This document shows, piece by piece, positions 32,949 through 41,952 of a stretch of DNA of 61,602 nt. The DNA is from 13-1-40CM-64-14 sp036393975 (GTDB lineage: Bacteria > Sysuimicrobiota > Sysuimicrobiia > Sysuimicrobiales > Kaftiobacteriaceae). The notes beneath the pieces were generated by a model. It searched no databases. It was not told the origin of the DNA and worked only from the letters and a program-made list of their open reading frames with translations. A program made the position numbers and the translations under genes. The stretch's first letter is position 1. Every line of letters starts with the position of its first letter. The stretch is taken from assembly GCA_036393975.1 (NCBI GenBank), contig DASWFZ010000098.1, positions 1-61,602 on the forward strand. The letters run 5' to 3'.

Positions 32949-34103
32949 CTACACCTGAGGAGATCCGGCTCTACGCTGATCCCGCTGGGCCTCCGCGACG
33001 AGCTCCAGCAGCGGATGCTGAGGCGGCAAGTTTGCGAGCTGCATGAGCGTGGCGCGCCATCCTTGTCGTTCGACGGCTTGTCCGAGTTGCACTGCAGACG
33101 GATCGTCTGGCGCGCGATACGCCAGAGCGGCGGCAATTGCTGTCGCGAGGTCGCGAGCGGGCAGCCCCGCATCGACGGCGACCCGGGCGGGGCCGCACAG
33201 CCGATCGCTAGAGCCCAGTTTGCGGAGCGGGTCCCGCGCCACTCGGGCAATGGGGTCGCTCAGCCGCGGGTCGCGGAATCGGGCGAGGCTCCGGCTGGCA
33301 TATTCCGTCAACTCCTCGCGCGAAAAGACCGGGTGAAGATGCTGGAGCGCCGCGGCGCTTTCGGCCGCGGCCCCCTCCACGATCCGCTGGATCACAGGAT
33401 CCCGCATTGCTTCATCAATGCGCCGGTACCCGCGTTGGGCACCCAAGTATGCCACCGCAGCGTGGAGACCATTGACCAACCATAGCTTGCGCACGCGATA
33501 CGGTTCCAGATCCTCGACAAACATTACGCCGTCGATCCGGGGGACCGGACCGACCCAGCCGCCGCGCGCGACGAGGAATTCAAACGATTCTTCCACCGTC
33601 ACTGCAAACGGCTGCTGCGGATCGGTCGACCCCGTCACAATGCGATCGACGACGCAGTCAGGGAATCCCGCCCAGGCAGGCATGGCCCAGGTCGTTTGGC
33701 CCTCCACGAGCGAGCGGAGCCGCGTCGAGTTACCTGTCAGGTTCTCGCAGGCGATGACGTTGACCGCCGCCGCCGGATGGCGGCGCAGGCCATCCCGAAT
33801 CGGTTCGGCCACAGCCGGCAGGACCCCGGGCCCGACCGCGGTCGTCACCAGGTCCGCGCCGGCAACCGCCCCCACCACAGTTTCGATGTCCGCCGCATGC
33901 ACCGCCCGCACCCCGTCGATAGTTTCCACGCGTTCGCCTTCGCGTGTGAGAATCCGAACTGGATACCGGCCTAGAGTGTTTAACTGACGGACGACGTCAT
34001 CAACGACGTCCACAAAGGTAACATCATAGCCGGAGCGCCGCAGCACATAGCCGACGAGACCCCGCCCGATGTTCCCGGCCCCAAACTGCACCGCTTGCGT
34101 CAC
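32949..34103 (-). CDS. mtlD: Mannitol-1-phosphate 5-dehydrogenase
   Basis: 384 aa from GTG 34103, overlapping the EIIA stop by 4 bases. The NAD-binding FGAGNIGRG (residues 7-15) at the very N terminus and VVGAVAGADLVTTAVGPGVLP are MtlD hallmarks. 'KLWLVNGLHAAVAYLG' holds the polyol-dehydrogenase catalytic Lys/Asn/His region. It oxidises mannitol 1-phosphate, the product of the PTS genes upstream, to fructose 6-phosphate. Confidence 0.93.
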   Translation of the reverse strand: MTQAVQFGAGNIGRGLVGYVLRRSGYDVTFVDVVDDVVRQLNTLGRYPVRILTREGERVETIDGVRAVHAADIETVVGAVAGADLVTTAVGPGVLPAVAEPIRDGLRRHPAAAVNVIACENLTGNSTRLRSLVEGQTTWAMPAWAGFPDCVVDRIVTGSTDPQQPFAVTVEESFEFLVARGGWVGPVPRIDGVMFVEDLEPYRVRKLWLVNGLHAAVAYLGAQRGYRRIDEAMRDPVIQRIVEGAAAESAAALQHLHPVFSREELTEYASRSLARFRDPRLSDPIARVARDPLRKLGSSDRLCGPARVAVDAGLPARDLATAIAAALAYRAPDDPSAVQLGQAVERQGWRATLMQLANLPPQHPLLELVAEAQRDQRRAGSPQV

Positions 34104-34552
34104 GTCTCATCTTGCCAGGGTCGGCCCAGCGTCTCATACACGAAGGCGGCACTGGTCGTCGTCCACAGCGCTTTCGCCACGGTCTCGTCCTCTAGCACTC
34201 GGGCCAGATTGGCCAGGACGCCGATATGCTCCTGGCGGACGGCCGCGATCCCCACAACTAGGTACGCAATATTCGAGCCGTCCCAGGTCACGCCGTGGGG
34301 GAACTGCGCAATAGCGATGCCGGTAGCGAGGATGAGCGTCTTGTCGTCGAACGTCCCGTGAGGAATGGCCACACCATTTCCCACGTACGTGGACATGGTG
34401 AGTTCGCGTTCCTTCATGGACGCGACATAGGCAGGCTGCACATAGCCGCCGTCCACAAGCATCTGACCGACCCGATCAATAGCCTCATCCCGGCTACTCG
34501 CCTGCTCGCCCAGGCGGATCAATTCCAGGCTGAGGACCGGTGGCGGCGGCAC
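34100..34552 (-). CDS. mtlF: PTS mannitol EIIA component
   Basis: 150 aa. The phosphorylated histidine is H65 in GNGVAIPHGTFDD. The pattern 'EAIDRVGQMLVDGGYVQPAYVASMKERE' is classical for mannitol/fructose EIIA. It lies 8 bases after EIIB and is coupled to mtlD. It passes phosphate from HPr to EIIB; HPr and enzyme I must be encoded elsewhere. Confidence 0.92.
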   Translation of the reverse strand: MPPPPVLSLELIRLGEQASSRDEAIDRVGQMLVDGGYVQPAYVASMKERELTMSTYVGNGVAIPHGTFDDKTLILATGIAIAQFPHGVTWDGSNIAYLVVGIAAVRQEHIGVLANLARVLEDETVAKALWTTTSAAFVYETLGRPWQDET

Positions 34553-34560
34553 TGTGCTCC

Positions 34561-34881
34561 TTAGCTTGAGATGGGCTGTCCCGCTTTCAACTTCTTGACC
34601 AGCTCATCGTAGACCGGGTTATTCACGAAATTCATGAACGGGATGACCACCGCGGTGGGCGCCGCTTCTTCCGCCCGCTTTGCCAGCCCGGCGTGGGCGA
34701 CGACGACGTCGGCATCTTTCGGGATGGCGTGAACGGCGGTGGCGACGACCTCCACGGCGAGTCCGGCATCCTTCAGCTTGCGCTTTAGCTGGTTCGCGCC
34801 GATGAGACTCGACCCCATCCCGGCCTCGCACGCAAAGACGATCTTGTGCACCTCGGCTGCCTGCTTAACCACCTGGCCCAT
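34561..34881 (-). CDS. PTS mannitol EIIB component
   Basis: 106 aa with AGGAGG before the ATG. The active cysteine is C18 in VFACEAGMGSSLIGA. 'VVVAHAGLAKRA' and 'VIPFMNFVNNPVYDELV' are typical of the mannitol EIIB domain. In many bacteria EIIB is fused to EIIC in MtlA; here it is a separate gene, with a strong hairpin between the two. Confidence 0.92.
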   Translation of the reverse strand: MGQVVKQAAEVHKIVFACEAGMGSSLIGANQLKRKLKDAGLAVEVVATAVHAIPKDADVVVAHAGLAKRAEEAAPTAVVIPFMNFVNNPVYDELVKKLKAGQPISS

Positions 34882-34912
34882 ACCTGCGCCTCCTCTGAGT
34901 ACCCGGAGAAAG

Positions 34913-34944
34913 GACCCGCCGGCGGGCTGTACCGCCGGCGGGTC
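34913..34944 (-). terminator. Intercistronic hairpin between EIIC and EIIB genes
   Basis: GACCCGCCGGCGG and CCGCCGGCGGGTC form a 13-bp perfect stem with a 6-base loop, between the EIIC stop and the EIIB ribosome site. There is no T tract, so it may stabilise the EIIC message or tune the EIIC:EIIB ratio. Confidence 0.6.
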
Positions 34945-34973
34945 TGTTCATCTCCTACTCTAGCGCAATGCGG

Positions 34974-35993
34974 CTATGTTCGCTCGCGCACGGGGTATGC
35001 CTTGAGGATGGACGAGCCGACCAGGAACGAGACCACCGCCCCGACCAGGATGCCCGCCAATACCCCAAAGTAGCCCCCCCGTGGAGTCATCGCCATTTCC
35101 GCAAAGATGCTTCCGGGTGAGGGTGTGGCGACCAGGCCCGCGCCCGTGATGACAAACACGATATCCGCGGCAATCCCCCCCGCCCACATCGCGACGATCA
35201 TGATCGGATGCGCCAGCACATAAGGGAAGTAGATTTCGTGGATGCCGCCAAAGAAGTGGATGAGGATCGCACCAGGCGCAGACTGCTTGAAGTTCCCTTT
35301 GCCCACCCACCAATATGACAACAGCAGACCCAACCCAGGCCCGGGGTTGGTCTCCAACAAGAAGTGAATCGCCTTACCAGCCTGGGCCGAGGCCTGGACG
35401 CCGAGCGGCGCCAGAATGCCGTGGTTGATGGCGTTATTAAGGAAGAGCACCTTGGCGACTTCGATTGGAATGTCGGCCAGCGGGATGAGCCGGCTGGAGA
35501 TTAATGCTTGGACGCCCGCTGCAAACAGGTTGTTGCCCGCGAGAATCACCGGGCCGATCGCCACGCGACCCAGAAGCGCGAGAATTCCGGCGAGGATCCC
35601 CGCAGAGAAATTATTGATGAGCATCTCAAAGCCGCTGGGCGTCATTGGCTGCAGGACGCCGTCGACCTTTTTAGTGAGCCAGCCCCCCAGAGGGCCGACA
35701 ATCATGGCTCCGAGGAACTGCGGGATGTCGGATCCGACGACGATGCCGACCGTGGCCACCGCGCCGACGACCCCGCCCCGGTGGCCGTAAATCAGGGAGC
35801 CACCGGTGAAGCCAATAAGGATCGGCAGAAGGTAAACGATCATCGGGCCGACGAGCTTGGCCAGATTCTCGTTGGGGATCCAGCCAGTGGGAATGAAGAA
35901 AGCGGTGATCAGACCCCAGGCGATAAAGGCTCCGATGTTGGGGATGACCATCCCCGCCATGAAGCCGCCCACTCTCTGTACTCGTTCTCTCAT
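34974..35993 (-). CDS. mtlA: PTS mannitol EIIC permease
   Basis: 339 aa from ATG 35993, which follows GGAGGTGG. An upstream in-frame start adds 10 residues across that site. The protein is an integral membrane protein. 'RVQRVGGFMAGMVIPNIGAFIAWG' is the invariant MtlA start, and GGIHEIYFPYV carries the conserved GIHE substrate-site motif. It lacks the B and A domains of full-length E. coli MtlA, which are the following separate genes. It transports and phosphorylates mannitol. Confidence 0.93.
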   Translation of the reverse strand: MRERVQRVGGFMAGMVIPNIGAFIAWGLITAFFIPTGWIPNENLAKLVGPMIVYLLPILIGFTGGSLIYGHRGGVVGAVATVGIVVGSDIPQFLGAMIVGPLGGWLTKKVDGVLQPMTPSGFEMLINNFSAGILAGILALLGRVAIGPVILAGNNLFAAGVQALISSRLIPLADIPIEVAKVLFLNNAINHGILAPLGVQASAQAGKAIHFLLETNPGPGLGLLLSYWWVGKGNFKQSAPGAILIHFFGGIHEIYFPYVLAHPIMIVAMWAGGIAADIVFVITGAGLVATPSPGSIFAEMAMTPRGGYFGVLAGILVGAVVSFLVGSSILKAYPVRERT

Positions 35994-36214
35994 CCAGGCC
36001 ACCTCCAGTGGCGTGATAACCACACGGGTCTACTCCCTGGATCCGCGTCTCACCCCCTCTCGAACTAGTCCTTTAGAGGCTACGCGATGATGCACCTCGT
36101 TCCTTCATGCAGCGCTTAGCGCCCAGGAGGGGTCGCGGAGTACTGCTGAACTGAATTATGGCCCTGTCCTGCACACGTCATTCGTATAGTCGATGAGGCT
36201 CTTTGCTAGTTCGG

Positions 36215-36634
36215 TCACGGGATGATGGTCAAGGTCTCGCGGCGCCCTACCCTGTAGACTTGGAAGTCGCGCTTGTCCAGCGTAAACACCTGCCGAACGG
36301 CCTCCCGCTCGGCAACGCGTACTAAGGTGGCATCGGCGAGATCCATTGGGAGGTCTCGGTACTTCCGGATGAGGGCTCGCAGCCGGGGGAGATCCTCGCG
36401 CCGAAGTTCGACAACAAGCACGAGCTGGCGATCGAGCATGGCCAACAGGGCCTCTTGTGAGTCGAGGGGATTTTGGGTCTGTCCAAGCAAGTACATTGCT
36501 TCCGTCACGACGGGCCAAGTAGTAATCATGGGGTCAGACAGGCGCTTTAATACGCTGACGCAACGCTGGTGGTCTCCGTCGCTCTCGTCTAATACGGCCA
36601 CGAGCGGCCCCGCATCCACCAGTACGCCTCTCAT
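36215..36634 (-). CDS. vapC: PIN-domain ribonuclease toxin, VapC-like
   Basis: 139 aa. The acidic residues of the PIN active site are visible: D7 (VDAGPLVAVLD), E45 (TEAMYLL), an Asp in DLADATLVRVAE and the final Asp in FTLDKRDF. It overlaps the antitoxin gene by 4 bases. VapC-type enzymes cut tRNA or rRNA when not held by VapB. The pair is intact and sits between two sugar-use regions. Confidence 0.88.
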   Translation of the reverse strand: MRGVLVDAGPLVAVLDESDGDHQRCVSVLKRLSDPMITTWPVVTEAMYLLGQTQNPLDSQEALLAMLDRQLVLVVELRREDLPRLRALIRKYRDLPMDLADATLVRVAEREAVRQVFTLDKRDFQVYRVGRRETLTIIP

Positions 36635-36894
36635 CGCCGCCTCTGACGTTGAGAAAATAGGTTGCGAAGTACCTCCTCCGATCGAGAAGCCAGGTCGTGC
36701 GGCCCGCCATGACCGATGCCCACAAGATCTGTCATTCTGTCGTAGAGGGTGCCCTCCGGCTTCGGGCGCGTGATTTCCTCGGCCATCCTGGCAATCGCCT
36801 CACGGATGATAGATGACTTCGTCCGGCCACTTTTCCGGGCAAGGCGGCGCACAGCCGATTCTGTCTCTTGGTCCAACCTGATACTTGTCGGCAC
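36631..36894 (-). CDS. vapB: Ribbon-helix-helix antitoxin, VapB-like
   Basis: 87 aa from GTG 36894, preceded by AGAGGTG. A longer start at 36954 would cover the promoter and operator. 'PTSIRLDQETESAVRRLARKSGRTKSSI' cut at IREAIARM is a ribbon-helix-helix DNA-binding domain. The C-terminal tail (TLYDRMTDLVGIGHG) would wrap the toxin. It probably represses its own promoter through the inverted repeat just upstream. Confidence 0.82.
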   Translation of the reverse strand: MPTSIRLDQETESAVRRLARKSGRTKSSIIREAIARMAEEITRPKPEGTLYDRMTDLVGIGHGGPHDLASRSEEVLRNLFSQRQRRR

Positions 36895-36908
36895 GACCGC
36901 ACCTCTGA

Positions 36909-36954
36909 AGTGTGTGTCATACATAGTTGTACTACACACTGGATGTTGGGTCAA
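36909..36954 (-). promoter_or_regulatory. Promoter and operator of the toxin-antitoxin pair
   Basis: On the minus strand TTGACC (36954-36949), 17 bases and TACAAC (36931-36926) form a promoter. AGTGTGT (36909-36915) and ACACACT (36934-36940) form a 7-bp inverted repeat flanking the -10, a likely antitoxin binding site. Confidence 0.6.
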
Positions 36955-37270
36955 TCGGCCGCAGTCCCTCGGAGGGGAGACGGCCTACTGGAGGTGAAAC
37001 TGGCAGATGACGTCTAGCCGGAATGGTCCAGTGGAAGGCGCCCCCACAGACCGTGGTGTTTATCCTCATGACCGACAACCGGGTCCGGACTCGAGAACGG
37101 AAGTACAACCGCCGCAGCAAGGCGCAATTGTGTGTGCGCACGATCCCGGATGCGCGAGTCCTGCTGAATGGGAGTCGGGCAATGAGGCTGCCGCACCCGC
37201 TGCACACGCAATACATTCTCCTCGAATGCACGTGGGGCGCCGTTGCACAACGTCTCCTGGGGCAGTCCTA
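36955..37270. other. Non-coding stretch between vapB and the SIS gene
   Basis: About 315 bases. The SIS reading frame is open to 37007 but the added residues show no domain and no ribosome site. I see no clear promoter or riboswitch. Confidence 0.4.
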
Positions 37271-38326
37271 ATGCCGCCTCGCGTCCCCGGGCAGCGCATG
37301 TTGGAGGAGATCCGCGAGCAGCCGGGCGTGCTGGAGCGGGTCTGTAGGTTCGAGGGGCCAGCCGCGGCCACACTGGCTCGCCGCTTGCGTGTCCGCCGGC
37401 CGCAAATGGTGGTCCTCGCCGCACGGGGGACGTCAGACAACGCGGCGATTTACGGCCGCTATCTTATCGAAACTCACCTGGGCATTCCGGTGTCCCTCGC
37501 TGCACCGTCGGTGGTGACCTTATATGGAGCGCGGCTCCGCCTGCGCGGGACCGTGGTGATCGGCCTGTCCCAGTCGGGACAGTCGCCTGATATCGTGCGG
37601 TTCGTGGAAGAAGCGCGCGCCGCCGGCGCTCTGACCGTAGCGATAACAAATACCCCACAGTCGCCGCTGGGGCGGGCCGCGCACGAAGTGCTGTTCTTAC
37701 ACGCGGGGCCTGAACATAGCGTGGCGGCGACAAAGACCTACACGGCGCAACTCGCCCTGATGAGCTTGTTGGTCGCTCACGCGGCCGAAGACCTCGCACT
37801 GGTCCGCGCACATCAGCGACTCCCCGATGCCATGGCCGCAGCTCTCGGTACCGAGCCCGCCGTGCGCCCCGCGGCCGTCCTCTTGCGGAGACGGCGCGAG
37901 TGCTTGGTCACCTCGCGCGGGTTCAATTTCGCCACTGCTTTGGAGGGAGCGCTCAAGCTCAAGGAAAGTAGCCGTGTGGTCGCCGAGGCGCTGTCCTCGG
38001 CCGACTTGCTCCACGGTCCGATCGCGCTCGTAGAACGGGGATTTCCAGTGATCGTCACCGCCCCGCCGGGACGCGCGTTAGCGCACCTAACCCACCTGCT
38101 GCGGGGTCTCCGCCGACGGCATGCGCAAACGATCGTGCTCTCATCTGCACGGCAGGCGCTCCAAATCGCCGCCCTCCCTGTGCCACTCCCTCCGGTCGGG
38201 GAGGAGGCCCTCACTCCGCACGTGTACATCGTGCCGCTACAATTGCTGGCCTACCATGTCGCCAGACTCCGTGGGCTGGATCCAGATCGGCCGCGTGGTC
38301 TGCGGAAAGTCACCCGCGTGCTGTAG
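37271..38326 (+). CDS. SIS-domain sugar-phosphate isomerase/deaminase (AgaS/GlmS-isomerase-like)
   Basis: 351 aa from ATG 37271; the 88 upstream in-frame codons are not supported. Two SIS domains: ARGTSDNAAIYGRYLIE with GLSQSGQSPDIVRFVEEA in the first, and ATALEGALKLKESSRVVAEA with SSADLLHGP in the second. This is the GlmS isomerase half without the glutaminase domain, as in AgaS and NagB-II. It probably converts an amino-sugar phosphate to fructose 6-phosphate plus ammonia. Convergent with the NAGK-nanE-importer operon. Confidence 0.85.
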   Translation: MPPRVPGQRMLEEIREQPGVLERVCRFEGPAAATLARRLRVRRPQMVVLAARGTSDNAAIYGRYLIETHLGIPVSLAAPSVVTLYGARLRLRGTVVIGLSQSGQSPDIVRFVEEARAAGALTVAITNTPQSPLGRAAHEVLFLHAGPEHSVAATKTYTAQLALMSLLVAHAAEDLALVRAHQRLPDAMAAALGTEPAVRPAAVLLRRRRECLVTSRGFNFATALEGALKLKESSRVVAEALSSADLLHGPIALVERGFPVIVTAPPGRALAHLTHLLRGLRRRHAQTIVLSSARQALQIAALPVPLPPVGEEALTPHVYIVPLQLLAYHVARLRGLDPDRPRGLRKVTRVL

Positions 38327-38403
38327 TCATGACTCCCGCCCACGCCACCGCCTGTGAGGCAAGGGTTCAAAGCACTCGTCCGGGTAGACACAGCGAAAAC
38401 ACC

Positions 38404-39387
38404 TTAGAGCCGCCGGGCAGATCGAGCCAGGCGCTGCAGCATTCCGGGTGTCGGCGCCACGCCCACGGCCTCCAGCGCCAGCAGCGCGGCGCCAACCTCC
38501 GGAGGAAACGCGGGCGGACGGATCACGCACAGCGGGGCGCGTCGGCGGAGCGACCTCCGTAGGGGGTCCAGCACCAGCCGTCCCATCTCGAAGACCCCGC
38601 CGACAGGAAACACAGAAAACGCGTCGTCGAGCATCCTCAGACGGGATGCCACGGCGACCACCAACTCCCCAAGCTCGTAACCGGCCTGTTGAAGAATGTT
38701 CCGTGCCACATCGTCGCCTCTCAGTGCGGCTCTCTCGACGAGCGGGACCAATGACGCCAGCAGCGCACGCCCACCGCCCTCACCGTACACCCGCTGGCGA
38801 ATCTGGGCCCACCTGCCCAACCGCGCGGCCACCAGAGGCCGCAGCGCCGTCGCCGGACCGCGCCCATCGACATTGGCCAAGGCGGCTCGCAGCGCTGCGC
38901 GCCCAAGGCTCATCCCGCCACCAGCATCGTCGATGAGATACCCGTACCCGCCCGCGCGCGCAGTGTGCCCTTTCGCATTCCGCCCGTAGGCCACCGACCC
39001 CGTCCCGGCGATTACCGCCACGCCGGCGCGGCCGGCCGATGCTCCGGCGAACGCGATGGCCGCATCCCACGTGGCCTGGACATGGGGCGCGCGGGTGATT
39101 CCGCGGAGGATGCGGATGGCCGTGCGCGATTCCCGAGAATCCGGCTCCAGTCCCGTGAGCCCCGCCACCACCGAGCGAATCGCGACCCCATGCCCGGAGA
39201 CACCTCTCCGTGCTGAGGAAAACGCCTCACGCAATGCGCGACGTGTCTGCGCCTGTCCTGAGGCCCGGTAGAGGTGATCCACCGGGCCTCCGCGTCCGAC
39301 ACCCACGATGCGACCGGTGGCATCGAGCAGTACGCACGTGGTCGACGAGGCGCCGCCGTCCACACCCGCGACCACCACCCCTGTCAT
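38404..39387 (-). CDS. BadF/BadG family ATPase, N-acetylglucosamine kinase-like
   Basis: 327 aa. The ASKHA-fold phosphate loops are VDGGASSTTCVLLDATG at the N terminus and VIAGTGSVAYGRN in the middle; GYLIDDAGGGMSLGRAALRAA is the segment typical of NAGK-type kinases. 'FPVGGVFEMGRLV' lies near the C terminus. It overlaps nanE by 4 bases. It likely phosphorylates GlcNAc or ManNAc to feed NanE. Confidence 0.85.
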   Translation of the reverse strand: MTGVVVAGVDGGASSTTCVLLDATGRIVGVGRGGPVDHLYRASGQAQTRRALREAFSSARRGVSGHGVAIRSVVAGLTGLEPDSRESRTAIRILRGITRAPHVQATWDAAIAFAGASAGRAGVAVIAGTGSVAYGRNAKGHTARAGGYGYLIDDAGGGMSLGRAALRAALANVDGRGPATALRPLVAARLGRWAQIRQRVYGEGGGRALLASLVPLVERAALRGDDVARNILQQAGYELGELVVAVASRLRMLDDAFSVFPVGGVFEMGRLVLDPLRRSLRRRAPLCVIRPPAFPPEVGAALLALEAVGVAPTPGMLQRLARSARRL

Positions 39388-40085
39388 CCCCGGATCCCTT
39401 TCGTCCCTTCAACAAACACTTTCGTGAGCATCAGTGGATCGGTGATGGCGCGGCCCACGACCACGGCAAATGCCCCGGTACGGAGCGCCTCCCGTACTTG
39501 GGCCGGGGTGCGGTAACGCCCTTCGGCCACGACCGGAACCCGCAGCACCCCGCACAGCCTCCGCACCAGATCGAGATCCGGATCTTCGGGTGCAGGCCCC
39601 GCATCCGTGTATCCGGAGAGCGTCGTCGCAACGAGATCGGCACCGAGTGCGGCAGCGTGCATGCCCTCCTCCACTGTCGCCACATCGGCCATGACCGGTC
39701 GGCCCAGGACATTCTTGATCTTCGGGATCAGGCCGTCGAGCCGTTCTCCCCCTCTCCGCGGGCGGGATGTGGCGTCAAGCGCGATGATATCCGCCCCCGC
39801 GTCGGCGACCGCCTGCGCATCGGCAAACGTGGGCGTGATGTAGACCGGCGACTCCGGCGTCCAGACCTTGCGGATCCCGATAATGGGCACATCCACCGTG
39901 CGGCGCACCTCGCGGATATCATCCTCCCCGTTGAGTCGCAGGCCTGCAGCGCCTCCCATCGTCGCCGCCCGCGCTATCGCGGCGATCACCACAGGGTCGT
40001 GCAGGGGATGGCCCTCGCGGGCTTGGCAGGAGACGATGAGACCGCCGGCCAGCCTCTCCCGCCACTGCGCGCCCGCAGCCATCAT
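39384..40085 (-). CDS. nanE: N-acylglucosamine-6-phosphate 2-epimerase
   Basis: 233 aa TIM barrel. 'GGLIVSCQAREGHPLHDPVVIAAIA', SPVYITPTFADAQAVADAGADIIALDAT and 'VVAEGRYRTPAQVREAL' are NanE signatures. The catalytic lysine is in GIRKVWTPESP. It converts ManNAc-6-phosphate to GlcNAc-6-phosphate. It is translationally coupled on both sides (to the permease upstream and the kinase downstream). NagA, needed for the next step, is not visible here. Confidence 0.92.
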   Translation of the reverse strand: MMAAGAQWRERLAGGLIVSCQAREGHPLHDPVVIAAIARAATMGGAAGLRLNGEDDIREVRRTVDVPIIGIRKVWTPESPVYITPTFADAQAVADAGADIIALDATSRPRRGGERLDGLIPKIKNVLGRPVMADVATVEEGMHAAALGADLVATTLSGYTDAGPAPEDPDLDLVRRLCGVLRVPVVAEGRYRTPAQVREALRTGAFAVVVGRAITDPLMLTKVFVEGTKGIRG

Positions 40086-40909
40086 CCTTTCAGCGCTCCC
40101 GCGGTGAGCCCGCGGATGAAATGCTGCGACAGCAGCACGTACAAGGCCACGACAGGCAGCGCCGCCAACGTGAGCCCCGCAAAAAGCGTGGCCCAGTCGG
40201 TGTAGTACTGGCCGAAGAACGCCGTCATCCCCAAGGGCACCGTCTTCAGCCGATCGGAGTGGATGAACACGAGCGGGAAGAAAAAGTCATTCCAGATCGG
40301 AATGAGGTTGTAGACGGCCACGATGATCAGCGCAGGCCGGACCAGAGGCAACATGACCCGCCGGTAGATCAGCCACTCACTCGCGCCGTCGATCCGGGCG
40401 GCGCTATCGAGGTCAGAGGGCAGCGCACGGAAGAAACCGGTGAGGATGAAGACCGCACTCGGGAGCCCGCTCGCGGCGTAGGTGAGAATCAGGGCCCAGG
40501 GGGTATCCAGGAGACGCAGGTTGCGCATGAGGATGAACAGCGGGATGATCCCCAGCCGCAGCGGCAACATGAGCCCGCTCAAAAAATACAGATACAGCAG
40601 ATCATTGCCGCCAAACCGGAACCGCCCCAGAGCGTAGCCGGCCATCGCGCCCAGCACCAGGATGACGACGATCGACGCCAGCGTGATGACCACGCTGTTG
40701 CGGAAGTACAGGGCGAACTTCGCCTCCACCCAGACGCGCGTGAAATTCTCCCACCGCCACACCACGGGCAGGTCAAACGCATTCTGGAAGATTTCTCGCG
40801 TGTTCTTGAAAGCTGACAGCATCATGATCAGCAGGGGCACCAGCACCACCACGCTGTTGAGCACGAGCACGAGCTGACCCAACGGCATCCAGAGGGTCCG
40901 CTTCGTCAT
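40082..40909 (-). CDS. Sugar ABC permease, MalG/CUT1 type
   Basis: 275 aa. It begins LGQLVLVLNSVVVLVPLLIM and carries LSAFKNTREIFQNAF, the MalG-type periplasmic start, then AGYALGRFRFGGNDLLYL. The EAA loop is DLDSAARIDGASEWLIYRRV and the C terminus QHFIRGLTAGALKG. It overlaps its MalF-type partner and nanE by 4 bases each, so import and amino-sugar phosphate conversion are one transcription unit. Confidence 0.9.
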   Translation of the reverse strand: MTKRTLWMPLGQLVLVLNSVVVLVPLLIMMLSAFKNTREIFQNAFDLPVVWRWENFTRVWVEAKFALYFRNSVVITLASIVVILVLGAMAGYALGRFRFGGNDLLYLYFLSGLMLPLRLGIIPLFILMRNLRLLDTPWALILTYAASGLPSAVFILTGFFRALPSDLDSAARIDGASEWLIYRRVMLPLVRPALIIVAVYNLIPIWNDFFFPLVFIHSDRLKTVPLGMTAFFGQYYTDWATLFAGLTLAALPVVALYVLLSQHFIRGLTAGALKG

Positions 40910-41952
40910 GCGAGCTCCACCTCACGGCGACGCAACCAGCCCGCCGCAAAAACCGAGACCGTCACCAGGAGGATAAACATCAGCACGGCGATCGCGGAGC
41001 CCACACCGATGTCCTGGAGCCCCGTATCGACCTCGCCAAACGCCATCCGGTAGAAGAATAGACCGAGCACGTCAGTGGAGCGATTCGGGCCGCCGGACAC
41101 ACCCTGGACGATGTAGGGCAACTCGAACCAGTTGAACGACCCGATGAAGGTGAGCAAGACAATGATCGTCACTGCCGACGCGAGCAGAGGGAAGACGACA
41201 TGCCGCGTGACCTGCCATTCGGTCGCGCCGTCGAGCCGCGCCGCCTCAAGATACTCGTCCGGCACGGCGTTGATCCCGGCCAGGAAGACAATCGTCGGGA
41301 AGCCCAACCACCGCCACGCATTCACCAGGGTCAACGTCACCAGAGCCGTGTGCGTGTCCCCCAACCACGGACGGGCGAGGGCGGCCAGCCCGAGGGTCGC
41401 CAGCAGCTGATTGACAATGCCGAAGACAGGGTTCAAAAAAAGCGCCCATAGGAATCCGACGATGATCAGGGACAGCGTCACGGGGAGAAAGAAGATGACC
41501 CGGTAAACTTTTGCCCCCCAGGGACCGCGCGCGAGCAGAAGCGCGAGCCCCAGGGCCACGACGTTCTGGGCGAGCATCGTTACGACGAAGACCACGACAT
41601 TGTGCCAAAAGGCATTGAGCAGTAGCTGCGAATACGGAAACGTGGTGAAAAGGCGGACGAAGTTCTCTAGACCGACGAGCTCCCGACGGCCGATTCCCTC
41701 CCACCGATAGAGGCTGTAGACGAGGGCGGAGACGATCGGGTAGGTCGTGAAGAGCGCGAAGAGGGCCGTGGCCGGTGCCAGGAAGATGACCAGCCACAGC
41801 CGCTGGCTACCGCGCCGGGTCAACCCGCGAGGGCGCGGTCGGGCAAACCGGGTGAGGGCAACGGAGGGCGGAGGCGCCTCCGCCCTCCGGGGACCACTAC
41901 CGGCCGCGGAACGGTTCGAACCAGGCACTGAGGCCTCGCGTGACCTCGTCAC
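40906..41952 (-). CDS. Sugar ABC permease, MalF/CUT1 type
   Basis: 348 aa if it starts at GTG 41952, inside the end of the binding-protein gene. Other in-frame starts are GTG 41928 and TTG 41823. The first 55 residues are low-complexity and partly encoded by a perfect palindrome (41862-41889), so a later start is plausible. 'WLVIFLAPATALFALFTTYPIV', LVGLENFVRLFTTFPYSQ and the EAA loop EYLEAARLDGATEWQVTRHV identify the family. Confidence 0.85.
   Translation of the reverse strand: MTRSREASVPGSNRSAAGSGPRRAEAPPPSVALTRFARPRPRGLTRRGSQRLWLVIFLAPATALFALFTTYPIVSALVYSLYRWEGIGRRELVGLENFVRLFTTFPYSQLLLNAFWHNVVVFVVTMLAQNVVALGLALLLARGPWGAKVYRVIFFLPVTLSLIIVGFLWALFLNPVFGIVNQLLATLGLAALARPWLGDTHTALVTLTLVNAWRWLGFPTIVFLAGINAVPDEYLEAARLDGATEWQVTRHVVFPLLASAVTIIVLLTFIGSFNWFELPYIVQGVSGGPNRSTDVLGLFFYRMAFGEVDTGLQDIGVGSAIAVLMFILLVTVSVFAAGWLRRREVELA
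41862..41889 (-). terminator. Perfect 28-base palindrome after a sugar-binding-protein gene
   Basis: CGGAGGGCGGAGGC and its exact reverse complement abut, seven bases after the binding-protein stop on the minus strand. It can form a very stable hairpin with no T tract. It is placed like the hairpins at 22073 and 44700, between a binding-protein gene and its permease, suggesting mRNA protection. Confidence 0.6.

Noticed and set aside
37007..37270. N-terminal extension of the SIS protein
   Set aside because: The added 88 residues show no domain and there is no ribosome site; SIS proteins of this type begin near MLEEIREQ.
39210..40205. Long plus-strand frame opposite nanE and the kinase (also 32604-33485 opposite mtlD, 40121-40816, 7210-8058)
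   Set aside because: Antisense shadow of clear genes; low-complexity translation and no motif.
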